The notes below the pieces were generated by a model. It was given only the letters and a program-made list of their open reading frames with translations, had not been told where the DNA came from and ran no database searches. From JAFGPF01 sp034430675 (GTDB taxonomy: Bacteria; Chloroflexota; Dehalococcoidia; Dehalococcoidales; RBG-16-60-22), in assembly GCA_034430675.1 (NCBI GenBank), contig DAOUEB010000027.1, forward strand, positions 1-64,000: 64,000 bases of DNA, written 5' to 3'. Positions 49,580-57,449 of this stretch are shown here, in pieces. How positions within the stretch are numbered: position 1 is the first letter of the stretch; every line of letters begins with the position of its first letter. The translations under genes and the position numbers were made by a program.

Positions 49580-49690
49580 GTGTCCCGATTCTATCGGGGC
49601 TTAATGGTGTGCCTGCCGAGGATAAAGCGATACTGTACTGAGTACAGATTTAGTCAGGTCCTTGTGCGGCAGGCACAGGGGCTTTTTCTT
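49580..49690 (+). ncRNA. L10 leader / rplJL attenuator-like RNA
   Basis: The untranslated region before rplJ folds into several hairpins: CCCGAT-TCT-ATCGGGG (about 49584-49599), CTGTACT/AGTACAG (49632-49647), and a long closing stem TGTGCCTGCCG (49608-49618) with CGGCAGGCACA (49667-49677). The last is followed by GGGGCTTTTTCTT, a terminator-like U-run. This is the position and shape of the L10 protein autoregulation leader. Confidence 0.7.
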
Positions 49691-49742
49691 TACACATGGT
49701 TTAATTAGCGTGGAGTACGGCGGTATTGCAGGAGGTATGAGA

Positions 49743-50267
49743 ATGGTAACAGAAAAGAAGGTAAAGCTCGTCGAAAGCCTGCAGGAGACATTCTCCGGGT
49801 GCAATGTCGGTGTCCTGACGGACTACCGGGGTCTGGCTACTGCCGAGTTGAACGATTTGCGCCGCAAACTAAGAGAGGCGGGTATCGAATACAGGGTAGT
49901 GAAGAACTCGCTGGCGCAATTCGCCGCAAAGAAGGCCGGCATGGGCGAACTGGCTGACTCTTTTTCGGGTCCGGTAGCTGTGGCTTTCGGCTATGGTGAG
50001 ATACCCGACGTGGCCAAGGTCCTGACGGATTACATCCGCACCACGAAGTCAATCCTGAGAATCAAGGGGGGCTTTTTGTCGGATAGAGTCTTAAGCCCCG
50101 GTGATGTGGCGTCCCTGGCCAGATTACCATCGAGAGAGGTGTTAATAGGCCAGGTACTGGCCGGAATGCAGAGTCCAATCTACGGACTGGTAAATGTGCT
50201 TGCGGGCCCTATCAGGGGTGTTATGGGAGTGCTGCAGGCTAGAATTCAACAACTGGAGGGAGAGTAA
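49743..50267 (+). CDS. rplJ: Ribosomal protein L10
   Basis: 174 aa from the ATG at 49743 with GGAGG seven bases upstream; an ATG at 49737 is too near that site. It is the stalk base binding L7/L12 dimers and also the autorepressor of the leader upstream. The core is LTDYRGLATAELNDLRRKLREAGIEYRVVKNSLAQFA. It is followed immediately by rplL. Confidence 0.97.
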   Translation: MVTEKKVKLVESLQETFSGCNVGVLTDYRGLATAELNDLRRKLREAGIEYRVVKNSLAQFAAKKAGMGELADSFSGPVAVAFGYGEIPDVAKVLTDYIRTTKSILRIKGGFLSDRVLSPGDVASLARLPSREVLIGQVLAGMQSPIYGLVNVLAGPIRGVMGVLQARIQQLEGE

Positions 50268-50268
50268 A

Positions 50269-50799
50269 ATGGCAGACGAAGAGAAGAAAGAAGAAGCTGC
50301 GGTAGAGGAACCGAAGGCCGAGGAGCCCGCACCGGAAAAGCCGAAGGCTGAAAAGCCCGCGCCGGAAAAGGAAGAGGCCAGGAAACCCAAGGCGGCCAAG
50401 GCCGAGAAGCCCAAGGTATCGTCGGCAGCTATCGACGATATAATGTCGACTATCAAGAATATGTCCGTGCTGGAGCTGGCGGAACTGGTGAAGGCATTGG
50501 AGACCGAGTTCGGCGTTAGCGCCGCGGCACCGGTAGCCGTAGCTGCTGCGGCAGCACCGGCGGCTGAAGCGGCCGAGGTCGAGGAGCAGACGGAGTTCGC
50601 CGTCATTCTTACGGGAATCGGCGCTAACAAGATTAATGTCATCAAGGCCGTCCGCGAGTTGACCACCCTGGGTCTGAAAGAATCCAAGGACCTGGTGGAA
50701 GGCGCGCCCAAACCGGTTAAAGAAGGCATCAGCAAGGAAGAGGCCGCCACGGCCAAACAGAAACTGGAAGCAGCCGGCGCCACTGCCGAAGTCAAATAA
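50269..50799 (+). CDS. rplL: Ribosomal protein L7/L12 with charged N-terminal extension
   Basis: 176 aa against about 120 for typical L7/L12, from the ATG at 50269 (GGAGGGAGAG upstream). Residues 50-176 are normal: dimerisation domain (AIDDIMSTIKNMSVLELAELVKALE), Ala-rich hinge and C-terminal domain (LTTLGLKESKDLVEGAPKPVKEG). Residues 1-48 form an extra Glu/Lys/Pro/Ala-rich segment (repeated EEPAPEKPKAEK units). A start near residue 48 is not supported by an ATG, so the extension appears genuine. Confidence 0.95.
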   Translation: MADEEKKEEAAVEEPKAEEPAPEKPKAEKPAPEKEEARKPKAAKAEKPKVSSAAIDDIMSTIKNMSVLELAELVKALETEFGVSAAAPVAVAAAAAPAAEAAEVEEQTEFAVILTGIGANKINVIKAVRELTTLGLKESKDLVEGAPKPVKEGISKEEAATAKQKLEAAGATAEVK

Positions 50800-50815
50800 C
50801 TTTGTTCTGATATAG

Positions 50816-50850
50816 CAGGCGGGTGGGGTTTACGGACTGGCCCGCCTGTT
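50816..50850 (+). terminator. Terminator after rplL
   Basis: CAGGCGGG (50816-50823) pairs with CCCGCCTG (50841-50848), loop 17 bp, then TTT. It ends the tuf/ribosomal-protein transcript. Confidence 0.65.
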
Positions 50851-50917
50851 TGCAAATTCCGCGCCGATGGCATATAGTTTTAGCACTAATACTCCACGTT
50901 AAGGAGTCGGCCGTACT

Positions 50918-51181
50918 ATGCCTCAAGGGGACTGGGATGTAATGATGATTGTGGGCGGTGTGTTTATGGTCCTGGGTATTAGCGGGATTATCTGGGGTAG
51001 GTACGAGGAAAAGAAATACTATGAAGCTCTCACGGCCCGTACTGACGTGAGAGAGTTCGTGTCACACTGGCCGGAGCGCCCGCAGCCAGGGGCATTGAAA
51101 ACAGGTGGCTGGATAGCCATCGCCTTGGGAGTTATGATGCTGATAGCGGGTATTATTTTCTGGCTTCTGTCCGGGTCTTAA
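50918..51181 (+). CDS. Small two-helix membrane protein
   Basis: 87 aa with two hydrophobic helices (about 7-26 and 64-84) and a polar loop between. AAGGAG lies upstream. It has no recognised domain. It follows the ribosomal operon but has its own terminator-separated transcript. Confidence 0.6.
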   Translation: MPQGDWDVMMIVGGVFMVLGISGIIWGRYEEKKYYEALTARTDVREFVSHWPERPQPGALKTGGWIAIALGVMMLIAGIIFWLLSGS

Positions 51182-51222
51182 TAGAGCTCCGTGACGGCCA
51201 GGCTTATCCCCGAAGCTAATCT

Positions 51223-51684
51223 TTAGAAGTACATCTTGCCGGGACCCGTGGTATAGTGGAACACGGGACGGTCCACTTTCAGGAACGTCAGCGGGCAGTG
51301 CTGGAGTCCCGCGGGGATAAAGACGAGGCAGCTTTTCGTGATGATATGCTTTTCGTCCCCCAGCCATAGCTCGACCTCGGCGCCCAGGTCATTAGGGTCA
51401 TCCAAATCGGTGCCGATGAAGGCAATAACCTCGTCGTAGTCGTGCGTATGGGGTTCCGTGCCGACACTCCTGCCGGCCTCGCCACCCGGCACGGTGCCCG
51501 CCGGCCGGGGCAGTACCCAGACGCATTCCATGTAGAAAGCTCCCGGTGCGACATTATTGTCCAGGTACAGGACGCGACCGCCTTTATTTTTCCCGGCTGC
51601 CGATATCGGCGGACTCCAGTCGGCTTCCACTGCCGGCTGCTTTAGCTCGCTGACGATGTATTTGCCGTATTTCGATTCAGTCAT
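51223..51684 (-). CDS. Single-domain cupin, paralogue A
   Basis: 153 aa. Motif 1 is HTHDYDE (HxHx3E) at about 99-105 and motif 2 is PAGLQHCPL at about 130-138, so a three-His/one-Glu metal site is intact. The N-terminus SKYGKYIVSEL and C-terminus FHYTTGPGKMY match the neighbours B, C and D. It is the last gene of the tandem group (order D-C-B-A, leftward). Cupins act as isomerases, dioxygenases or sensors; no substrate can be named. Confidence 0.75.
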   Translation of the reverse strand: MTESKYGKYIVSELKQPAVEADWSPPISAAGKNKGGRVLYLDNNVAPGAFYMECVWVLPRPAGTVPGGEAGRSVGTEPHTHDYDEVIAFIGTDLDDPNDLGAEVELWLGDEKHIITKSCLVFIPAGLQHCPLTFLKVDRPVFHYTTGPGKMYF

Positions 51685-51805
51685 TTTTTTCGTTTCCCTT
51701 CCATCAGGAATTAATCAGGTGAGATTTCCTCACTCTTCCGGCTCAACCGGCCTGTGTCGGTGGATTCAAAGGAGTGACGACTATTATCAGAAGGCTTTTA
51801 TTCTT

Positions 51806-52237
51806 TTATTCGTAAAACTCGGTAGACCCCGCGGAGAAGTGGAAAATGGGTTTGGTCACGTTTCTGACGATTAAGGGGCCATGCTGCACGCCCGCCGGTA
51901 TAAATGCCGAAAAACTTTCTTTGATTACGTGCTTTTCTCCATCTATCGTGAACTCTATTTCGGCTCCCAGGTCGTGGATATCATCGTAGTTATATACGTA
52001 GAAGCCGAGGTACTGTCCCCAGTTATGGGTATGGGAGTCCGCCAGGACCTTATCTCCCCGGGACGTATCTCCCGGCGTAATCCACATGCACTCGTTGTAG
52101 AACTTGGCGCCGGGTACGGTATCGGCGTCTATGTGAGTCACCCGCTTGATAAAGTCGTAATCATGGCGGTATGAAGGGAGCTTCAGGTTGGGTTTATCCG
52201 CGGTAACAAAGTATTTAGCGTATTTCTTTTCTGCCAT
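51806..52237 (-). CDS. Single-domain cupin, paralogue B (altered metal site)
   Basis: 143 aa. Motif 1 reads HTHNWGQ, with the usual glutamate replaced by glutamine, and motif 2 is PAGVQHGPL. Overall similarity to A, C and D is clear (KKYAKYFVTAD at the start, IFHFSAGSTEFYE at the end). The altered ligand suggests either a different metal or a non-catalytic binding role. A GAAAAGAGGAAAAGAGAA stretch on the coding strand supplies a ribosome site. Confidence 0.7.
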   Translation of the reverse strand: MAEKKYAKYFVTADKPNLKLPSYRHDYDFIKRVTHIDADTVPGAKFYNECMWITPGDTSRGDKVLADSHTHNWGQYLGFYVYNYDDIHDLGAEIEFTIDGEKHVIKESFSAFIPAGVQHGPLIVRNVTKPIFHFSAGSTEFYE

Positions 52238-52298
52238 TTCTCTTTTCCTCTTCTATCAATATATATTTGTTTTCGATTCAGGTTAAGGGACAATCCCG

Positions 52299-52811
52299 TT
52301 AGCGGTACATCTGGCCCGGGCCCATGGTGAAGTGGAACATGGGCCTGTCTACTCTCAGTGTCCTGAGGGGGCAATGCCGGACGTTTTCCGGGATGTAGAC
52401 CACGAAGCTCTTATCGAAGACGTATTTCTCGTCTTCCATCCAGAACTCGATAACGCCGCCCAGGTCGCTCGGGTCATCCGTGTTGGTTCCGAAATAAGAC
52501 AGAAGCTCGGGGAAGGGGTGGCTGTGGGGGGCAAGGACCGGGTTCTTCTTCTCTTCTTCGGGGGTCAGCGGCCTCATCGGCGGCATGTCCTTCATCGCCT
52601 GGGGCCAGAACCAGACGGCCTCGGCATAGAAAGCGCCCGGTATCACCTCGCTGTCCATCCAGACGACGTGCTCCATAAACCGGCGCTTACCCTCGACTTC
52701 TCCCTGGCCGAGCCTTTCTCTTTCACCGGCCCTGAACCCGGGCAGCTCTATGTTTTTCTTGAGTTCCGTACAGATATACTTCCCGTATTTTGATTCTGCC
52801 ATTTTTGCCAT
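52299..52811 (-). CDS. Single-domain cupin, paralogue C
   Basis: 170 aa from the first ATG; the second ATG, three codons in (52802), matches the other paralogues better and has GGAAA nine bases upstream. Motif 1 HSHPFPE and motif 2 PENVRHCPL keep HxHx3E and the histidine, but the glycine of PxG is replaced. There is an insertion of about 20 residues before motif 1 (APHSHPFP preceded by a Pro/Glu-rich loop). It is the second gene of the leftward tandem. Confidence 0.7.
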   Translation of the reverse strand: MAKMAESKYGKYICTELKKNIELPGFRAGERERLGQGEVEGKRRFMEHVVWMDSEVIPGAFYAEAVWFWPQAMKDMPPMRPLTPEEEKKNPVLAPHSHPFPELLSYFGTNTDDPSDLGGVIEFWMEDEKYVFDKSFVVYIPENVRHCPLRTLRVDRPMFHFTMGPGQMYR

Positions 52812-52865
52812 TTTCCTTTCGTTGTTATTTGGTTATACGAATTCAAGGTAAATGTCTCGTATTAT

Positions 52866-53312
52866 TTAACCGTACTCTTTTCCGGTTCCGACCGTGAAGT
52901 GAAAAATGGGCCTGTCCACTCTCCTGATAATCAGCGGGCAGTGCTTCATCCCGGCTGGTACAAATGCCAGGAAACTCCTGGTCATGATGATTTTCTCGTC
53001 TTCCAGCCATAGCTCGACTTCACCGCCTAAATCATACAGGTCTTCGTAGTTGGTCCCGAAGAACGATACAACCTCGTCAAAAGAGTGCGAGTGAGTACCA
53101 ACTGTGGCCTGCTCGGACCCCATCCCCGGCATGAACCAGACGCATTCCGTATAGAAGGCGCCGGGTATAACCTCGTCGTCGAGCCACATCACCCGGGTCG
53201 ATTTTTCGGGAGGCCTCTGCTGCGCTTTTAAAGCGCCAATCCGGTATTGAGGAAGTTTCATATCATGTTTTATGTCGGTAACGATGTATTTAGCATGTTT
53301 TAATTCAGCCAC
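52866..53312 (-). CDS. Single-domain cupin, paralogue D
   Basis: 148 aa, GTG start with AAGGAGG upstream. Motif 1 HSHSFDE and motif 2 PAGMKHCPL give a complete cupin site. It is the first gene of the four-copy leftward tandem. The intervals to its neighbours are 54, 61 and 121 bp, so each copy has its own ribosome site. There is no signal peptide, so it is cytoplasmic. Confidence 0.75.
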   Translation of the reverse strand: MAELKHAKYIVTDIKHDMKLPQYRIGALKAQQRPPEKSTRVMWLDDEVIPGAFYTECVWFMPGMGSEQATVGTHSHSFDEVVSFFGTNYEDLYDLGGEVELWLEDEKIIMTRSFLAFVPAGMKHCPLIIRRVDRPIFHFTVGTGKEYG

Positions 53313-53469
53313 TTTTCCTAATCCTCCTTATTAAAATATAGCCGTTTACCCTTCGGGGTTTCTGCCAGGCACGAGGACGTTACTCGTATATTTCATCGAT
53401 GGCACCTGATAGTCGGAGTCAATTTAAACGTATGGCACACAGGCATGAATAAATATCATACGCTCAGTA

Positions 53470-53970
53470 TTATTCCGCTTTTAGAGGGGGGCTTAGAGCC
53501 TGAAGGTCGGCCTCGATTCTCAGCGCGTTGGCCTGAAAGAGGTTGGATGGTATTACTTTGCCGTCTTTGAAGACAAGCCAGCTGGCCTGCTGCCAGTAGG
53601 GGCGAAATGCCCAGTCCTCACTCTCGGTCATATCAACCACGACATGCCAGGTGCTGGAACCGTCCTTAAAGTAGTCCGACTGCACCGTCCAGTTATCGCA
53701 GGTGGTATAGAAATCGGAAAGGTACATCTTGGCATCGTAACTCCCGGCCTCATCGAGCAGGTGCTGGTAGACCGCCAGTATGGCGGCATCTCTGGAGTTG
53801 ACGGCCGTCGAGCTAACCGTCTTAACCGGCTCCGGTTCCGGCGTCTCCTGCGGCGTGGCGGAGGGGAACCCCATGCCTTCGCACGAGGTAAACGTCACGA
53901 GCAGTACTGCCAGCATAGCAATAATAAAGATGGATTGAAGTACTTTGTTCTTAACGGTGAAGTGTTTCAT
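53470..53970 (-). CDS. Lipoprotein of unknown function
   Basis: 166 aa. The signal peptide ends at FTSC (lipobox-like, Cys at about 30) and a Pro/Glu/Thr-rich spacer follows. The folded part (about 60-160) is alpha/beta, with conserved-looking aromatics (WTVQSDYF, WHVVVDM). No family is recognised. It lies between the tandem cupins and comM, on the same strand. Confidence 0.6.
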   Translation of the reverse strand: MKHFTVKNKVLQSIFIIAMLAVLLVTFTSCEGMGFPSATPQETPEPEPVKTVSSTAVNSRDAAILAVYQHLLDEAGSYDAKMYLSDFYTTCDNWTVQSDYFKDGSSTWHVVVDMTESEDWAFRPYWQQASWLVFKDGKVIPSNLFQANALRIEADLQALSPPLKAE

Positions 53971-54066
53971 GGTATTACCTGCCTTTTAAAATAGCATACC
54001 ACACCATGTAGGGAAGTACCAAATAAATCAAAGAGGAGGTTAACGTAAGAAGTTACTGGGGTTGGC

Positions 54067-55611
54067 CTATTCCGTCCTTCTCGGTCGATATTGGATGGCC
54101 TCGGCCACGTGGTGGGCTTTAATGATGTCTGAGTCCTCCAGGTCGGCGATGGTGAGCGCCAGTTTGAGAACACGGTGGAAGGCGCGGGCGGAGAGGTAGA
54201 GCTGTTTCATGGCCGCCTTTAGCAGGCTCTGCGCCGCATCCTCTACATGACATAACTCGCGTATCTCGGCGGGTGTCATCTCGGCGTTGCTGGTTAATCT
54301 CGTTCCTTTGAAACGTTCCAGCTGGCGGGCGCGGGCGGCGGTAACCCTGGCCTGCACCTTCTCAGATGGCTCTCCCAGTCGGTCATCCGTCAGCTTCTCG
54401 TAATCGATATGCGGCACTTCCACGAATATGTCCACGCGGTCGATAAACGGCCCGCTGATGCGTCTCTGGTAACGGGAGACCAGACTGGACGGGCAGGTGC
54501 ATTTGTGGAACGGGTCGCCGTAGTAGCCGCAGGGGCATGGGTTCATGGCCCCCACCAGCATAAAGTTGGACGGGAAGGTGACCCTTCCCTGGGCGCGACT
54601 TATAGTAACGACCTTATCTTCGAGCGGCTGGCGCAGCACTTCGAGCAGTGAATGCCCGAACTCGGGCAGTTCGTCCAGGAAAAGTACGCCGCGGTGGCTG
54701 AGGCTTATCTCCCCCGGCTTGGGCCAGTGCCCTCCGCCCACCAGTCCTGCGTTGGAAATGGTGTAGTGGGGGGAGCGGAAGGGCCGCTGCCTGACCAGGG
54801 GGGTATCCGAGGGGAGCAGGCCGCTGACGCTGTAAATCTTGGTGACCTCCAGGGCTTCATTGTTGGTCATCGGTGGCAGTATGGAGGGCAGGGCGCGGGC
54901 CAACAAGGTCTTGCCGCTGCCCGGCGGCCCGCGCATTATCATGTTATGCCCTCCGGCGGCGGCCACCTCCAGCGCGCGCTTGACGTGTTCCTGTCCCTTG
55001 ATATGTGCCAGGTCGGTGATATTCATCAGCGGCGAGTCACGGTCGGGAATCTTTTGCGGTTTGTATTCCGGGGCCGGAATTTCTCCCTGTAGATAACCGA
55101 CGAGCTGAGTCAATGAAGACATGGGTATGACCTTCACGCCCTCTATCAGGGATGCCTCGCCGGCGTCGGCCTCCGGCACGATGACATTGGGGATTTCTTC
55201 ATCGTGGGCCAGGGCTACCAGCGGCAATACACCGTTGGTGTGGCGCAGGCCTCCGTCGAGGGACAGCTCTCCGAGCAACATGGTATCGGCAATATCGGCG
55301 CTGACCTGCTCGGAGCTCAGCAGGATACCGATGGCTATCGGCAGGTCGTAGGCAGGCCCCGCCTTTTTCAGGTCGGCCGGCGCCAGGTTGACGACGATGC
55401 GTTTCATGGGGAAGGTGCCGCCGGAGTTGCGTATAGCGGCGCGGACGCGCTCCTTGGCTTCCTGGACAGCGGCATCCGGCAGGCCGACGATGGTGAATGC
55501 GGGCAGGCCGGACGAAATGTCCACCTCTACTTCCACTAAAGCCCCGTCCAGCCCCACGATGGCGCCGCTTGTTACTTTGGCCAGCATAGAATGATTTCCT
55601 TTGTGTCTCAT
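54067..55611 (-). CDS. comM: ComM/YifB-type Mg-chelatase-like AAA+ ATPase
   Basis: 514 aa, normal length. The N-terminal lon-protease-like domain (VDISSGLPAFTIVGLPDAAVQEAKERVRAAI) is followed by an AAA+ core with Walker A GPPGSGKT (near 222-229), Walker B VLFLDELPEF (near 305-314) and a C-terminal domain. ComM is a branch-migration helicase that aids integration of transforming DNA. It fits with comEA-comEC 20 kb away. Its N-terminal ATG is at 55611 (MRHKGN) or possibly the inner ATG at 55590. Confidence 0.92.
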   Translation of the reverse strand: MRHKGNHSMLAKVTSGAIVGLDGALVEVEVDISSGLPAFTIVGLPDAAVQEAKERVRAAIRNSGGTFPMKRIVVNLAPADLKKAGPAYDLPIAIGILLSSEQVSADIADTMLLGELSLDGGLRHTNGVLPLVALAHDEEIPNVIVPEADAGEASLIEGVKVIPMSSLTQLVGYLQGEIPAPEYKPQKIPDRDSPLMNITDLAHIKGQEHVKRALEVAAAGGHNMIMRGPPGSGKTLLARALPSILPPMTNNEALEVTKIYSVSGLLPSDTPLVRQRPFRSPHYTISNAGLVGGGHWPKPGEISLSHRGVLFLDELPEFGHSLLEVLRQPLEDKVVTISRAQGRVTFPSNFMLVGAMNPCPCGYYGDPFHKCTCPSSLVSRYQRRISGPFIDRVDIFVEVPHIDYEKLTDDRLGEPSEKVQARVTAARARQLERFKGTRLTSNAEMTPAEIRELCHVEDAAQSLLKAAMKQLYLSARAFHRVLKLALTIADLEDSDIIKAHHVAEAIQYRPRRTE

Positions 55612-55649
55612 TGTAGCTTAAAGGGGTGGGGGGACGCAAAACCTCCTCC

Positions 55650-55737
55650 GTCATTGCGAGTCCTCACGCTACGCTCAGGATAAACTCCGTGAAGCAATCT
55701 CTACTCATTGTCATTCCAGCGCAGGCTGGAATCCAGT
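55650..55737. repeat. Fragments of two MITE-like repeats
   Basis: GTCATTGCGAGTCCTCACGC... (55650-55701) matches the left end of the element at 37091-37238. It is followed by TGTCATTCCAGCGCAGGCTGGAATCCAG (55709-55737), a short hairpin that matches the left end of the element at 58051. Both lack their right ends, as if truncated. They lie downstream of the comM start. Confidence 0.55.
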
Positions 55738-55854
55738 TCTCCCACCCCTCTTAGACGCCCCATGGGTAGGGTAGCGAATAACTGCGTGATAAGCCGTAGA
55801 TGCTGTGAGGGTGTCAGGATGGGAAAAGATAATATGGAGGTTGGCGGGGCAGGG

Positions 55855-56010
55855 TTACCCACCTGTGAGCACCTCCCTTACCTCACCGGCATATTCCTCG
55901 CCCTCTTTATCGCCGGTGACGAGCTCAATCTGGTCGGCCGAGGTAACTCCCAGCCCCGGCTCCGCCGCCCGCGCAATCTGGTCCTGCTCGAAAATTTTAA
56001 TTACTGAATT
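55855..56010 (-). pseudogene. Decayed gene fragment, C-terminal part
   Basis: Read leftward from about 56010 to a TAA at 55857-55855, one frame stays open for about 50 codons and looks like a real C-terminus (FEQDQIARAAEPGLGV... then SADQIELVTGDKEG). It resembles the C-terminus of DUF362-type Fe-S proteins, but without a start codon or the rest of the protein. It is probably a remnant of a deleted gene, directly downstream of the DUF169 gene. Confidence 0.35.
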
Positions 56011-56015
56011 ATAAA

Positions 56016-56765
56016 CTATCTAATTCTTTTCTGCACCTCGGCCCATGACGGCGTGATGAGGAAGCTCTCTTCCATGTTATCTATCATTCTGGTGAACTTG
56101 CTTATGGGCGCAGCGAAGGTCAGCATGTCCCTGGGAACGAAAGGACGCGCCGAAACATCGAACATACCGATGACTCCCCGGGGATTCCGGGATTTTATCT
56201 CCAGGTAAGGGTACTGCACGATGGTAGAGCAGCCGGAGCCGAACGGGGCGATGACCATGTCCTGCTCCGCTTCGTCGAAGCTGGCCAGATTGAAAAGTCC
56301 GGAAAGGACATCCGGCCTGGCGAAGGAGATGACGACCTCCGGATTGTCATCTTGTTGCAGCTTGTCCCACCTCTTGAAGACGATAAAGCGGCCGGGGGCT
56401 TTCATTACGGGCGAGTGCTTCGCCATGTACTCTTTGACTATCTCCGGCGTTTTCTTGTAACGCTCGCCTTCCAGCTTGCCGGGGATACCGCAGGAGAGGA
56501 AGTACTCGAAGTCGGGCATGATTTCTTCCGCAAAGCCGAGGTATCTCTTACCTCCGGGGCAGCCTACGGCGTCGGCATCGAAACAGAGCGGCTGACCTTC
56601 CTGCGCTTTAGCCAGCGCTCCGATGACGCACCGGGGCACCGAGCCGGGCTTGACCGCTTCGGCATGGCCTTCTTCATCGGTGTAATAGAAGGTGATGGGC
56701 AGTTCGGCATCGTTAAAGTATTTCTTCCAGAGAGTCAGAGATTTCTCCTTAATAGCTGCTTCCAT
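56016..56765 (-). CDS. DUF169-family protein
   Basis: 249 aa with an AGGAGG ribosome site before the ATG at 56765. The central PLCFDADAVGCPGGKRYLGF (cysteines near residues 55 and 64) and VIGMFDVSARPF plus SFARPDVLSGL are typical of DUF169 proteins, often found in anaerobes next to Fe-S or B12 genes. The conserved cysteines could bind a metal or cluster. No enzymatic role is established. It is flanked by cupins E/F and by comM, on the same strand as A-D and F. Confidence 0.75.
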   Translation of the reverse strand: MEAAIKEKSLTLWKKYFNDAELPITFYYTDEEGHAEAVKPGSVPRCVIGALAKAQEGQPLCFDADAVGCPGGKRYLGFAEEIMPDFEYFLSCGIPGKLEGERYKKTPEIVKEYMAKHSPVMKAPGRFIVFKRWDKLQQDDNPEVVISFARPDVLSGLFNLASFDEAEQDMVIAPFGSGCSTIVQYPYLEIKSRNPRGVIGMFDVSARPFVPRDMLTFAAPISKFTRMIDNMEESFLITPSWAEVQKRIR

Positions 56766-56974
56766 TATAATTGCCTCCTGTTATTTAGAAAGACAGATAG
56801 CAGGCACACACCGATTCAATAATAGCAAAAAGTAGGGGTAAGGTCTAACTTCTAATTAGCAGGCGATTTTTCGATCCTCTGACGACAACGTAATATATTG
56901 ATCCAATTGAAATTAGAGACCATATTGTGTTTAACTAAGAGTAACTCTGAGGAAATATAAGGAAGGAAATACAA

Positions 56975-57427
56975 ATGACTGAAACAAAATATGGGAAATA
57001 TTTCTTAAAAGAGCCCTGGGGAATAATTCACCCGGGTTCTGACCCCCAGGCGCCGGTATATATAGGGATCGGGCAGAAGGCTCCCGTAGAAGGGTGGGAT
57101 GAGCCTCTGGTACAGGTCCTGCGCCCCATTTATAGACCCTTCAAAATGATACCTGAAGGGCATAGGCATGCCGTTGCCGAAATCCTGTATTTTATTGGTG
57201 GCGACCCTATGAATTTCAAAGAATTCGGGGCTGAGGTCGAGTTCGTAATGGGTGAGGGTGAGGAAGCAGAAACTCATATTATCACAACTACCACATGGGT
57301 GTATGTTCCGGGGAACGTGCTGCATTGCCCTCTAGATTTTAAGAAGGTGGATAAACCGATTATGTTCGGGCATATTATGTTTGCACCCACTTTTGACTCA
57401 ACCATTGTCGGCAAAAAGCCTTTTTAA
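56975..57427 (+). CDS. Single-domain cupin, paralogue E
   Basis: 150 aa, with AAGGAAGG ahead of the ATG. The start TETKYGKYF matches copies A and C. Motif 1 is HRHAVAE (HxHx3E) and motif 2 is PGNVLHCPL. The end IMFGHIMFAPTF matches F rather than A-D, so E bridges the two subgroups. It is convergent with F, with 22 bp between stops. Confidence 0.75.
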   Translation: MTETKYGKYFLKEPWGIIHPGSDPQAPVYIGIGQKAPVEGWDEPLVQVLRPIYRPFKMIPEGHRHAVAEILYFIGGDPMNFKEFGAEVEFVMGEGEEAETHIITTTTWVYVPGNVLHCPLDFKKVDKPIMFGHIMFAPTFDSTIVGKKPF

Positions 57428-57449
57428 GGAGTGAATGTCGTCAAGTTTT

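Noticed and set aside
55708..56007. 99-aa plus-strand ORF downstream of the repeats
   Set aside because: It begins in a MITE fragment and runs antisense to the protein-like remnant at 55855-56010.
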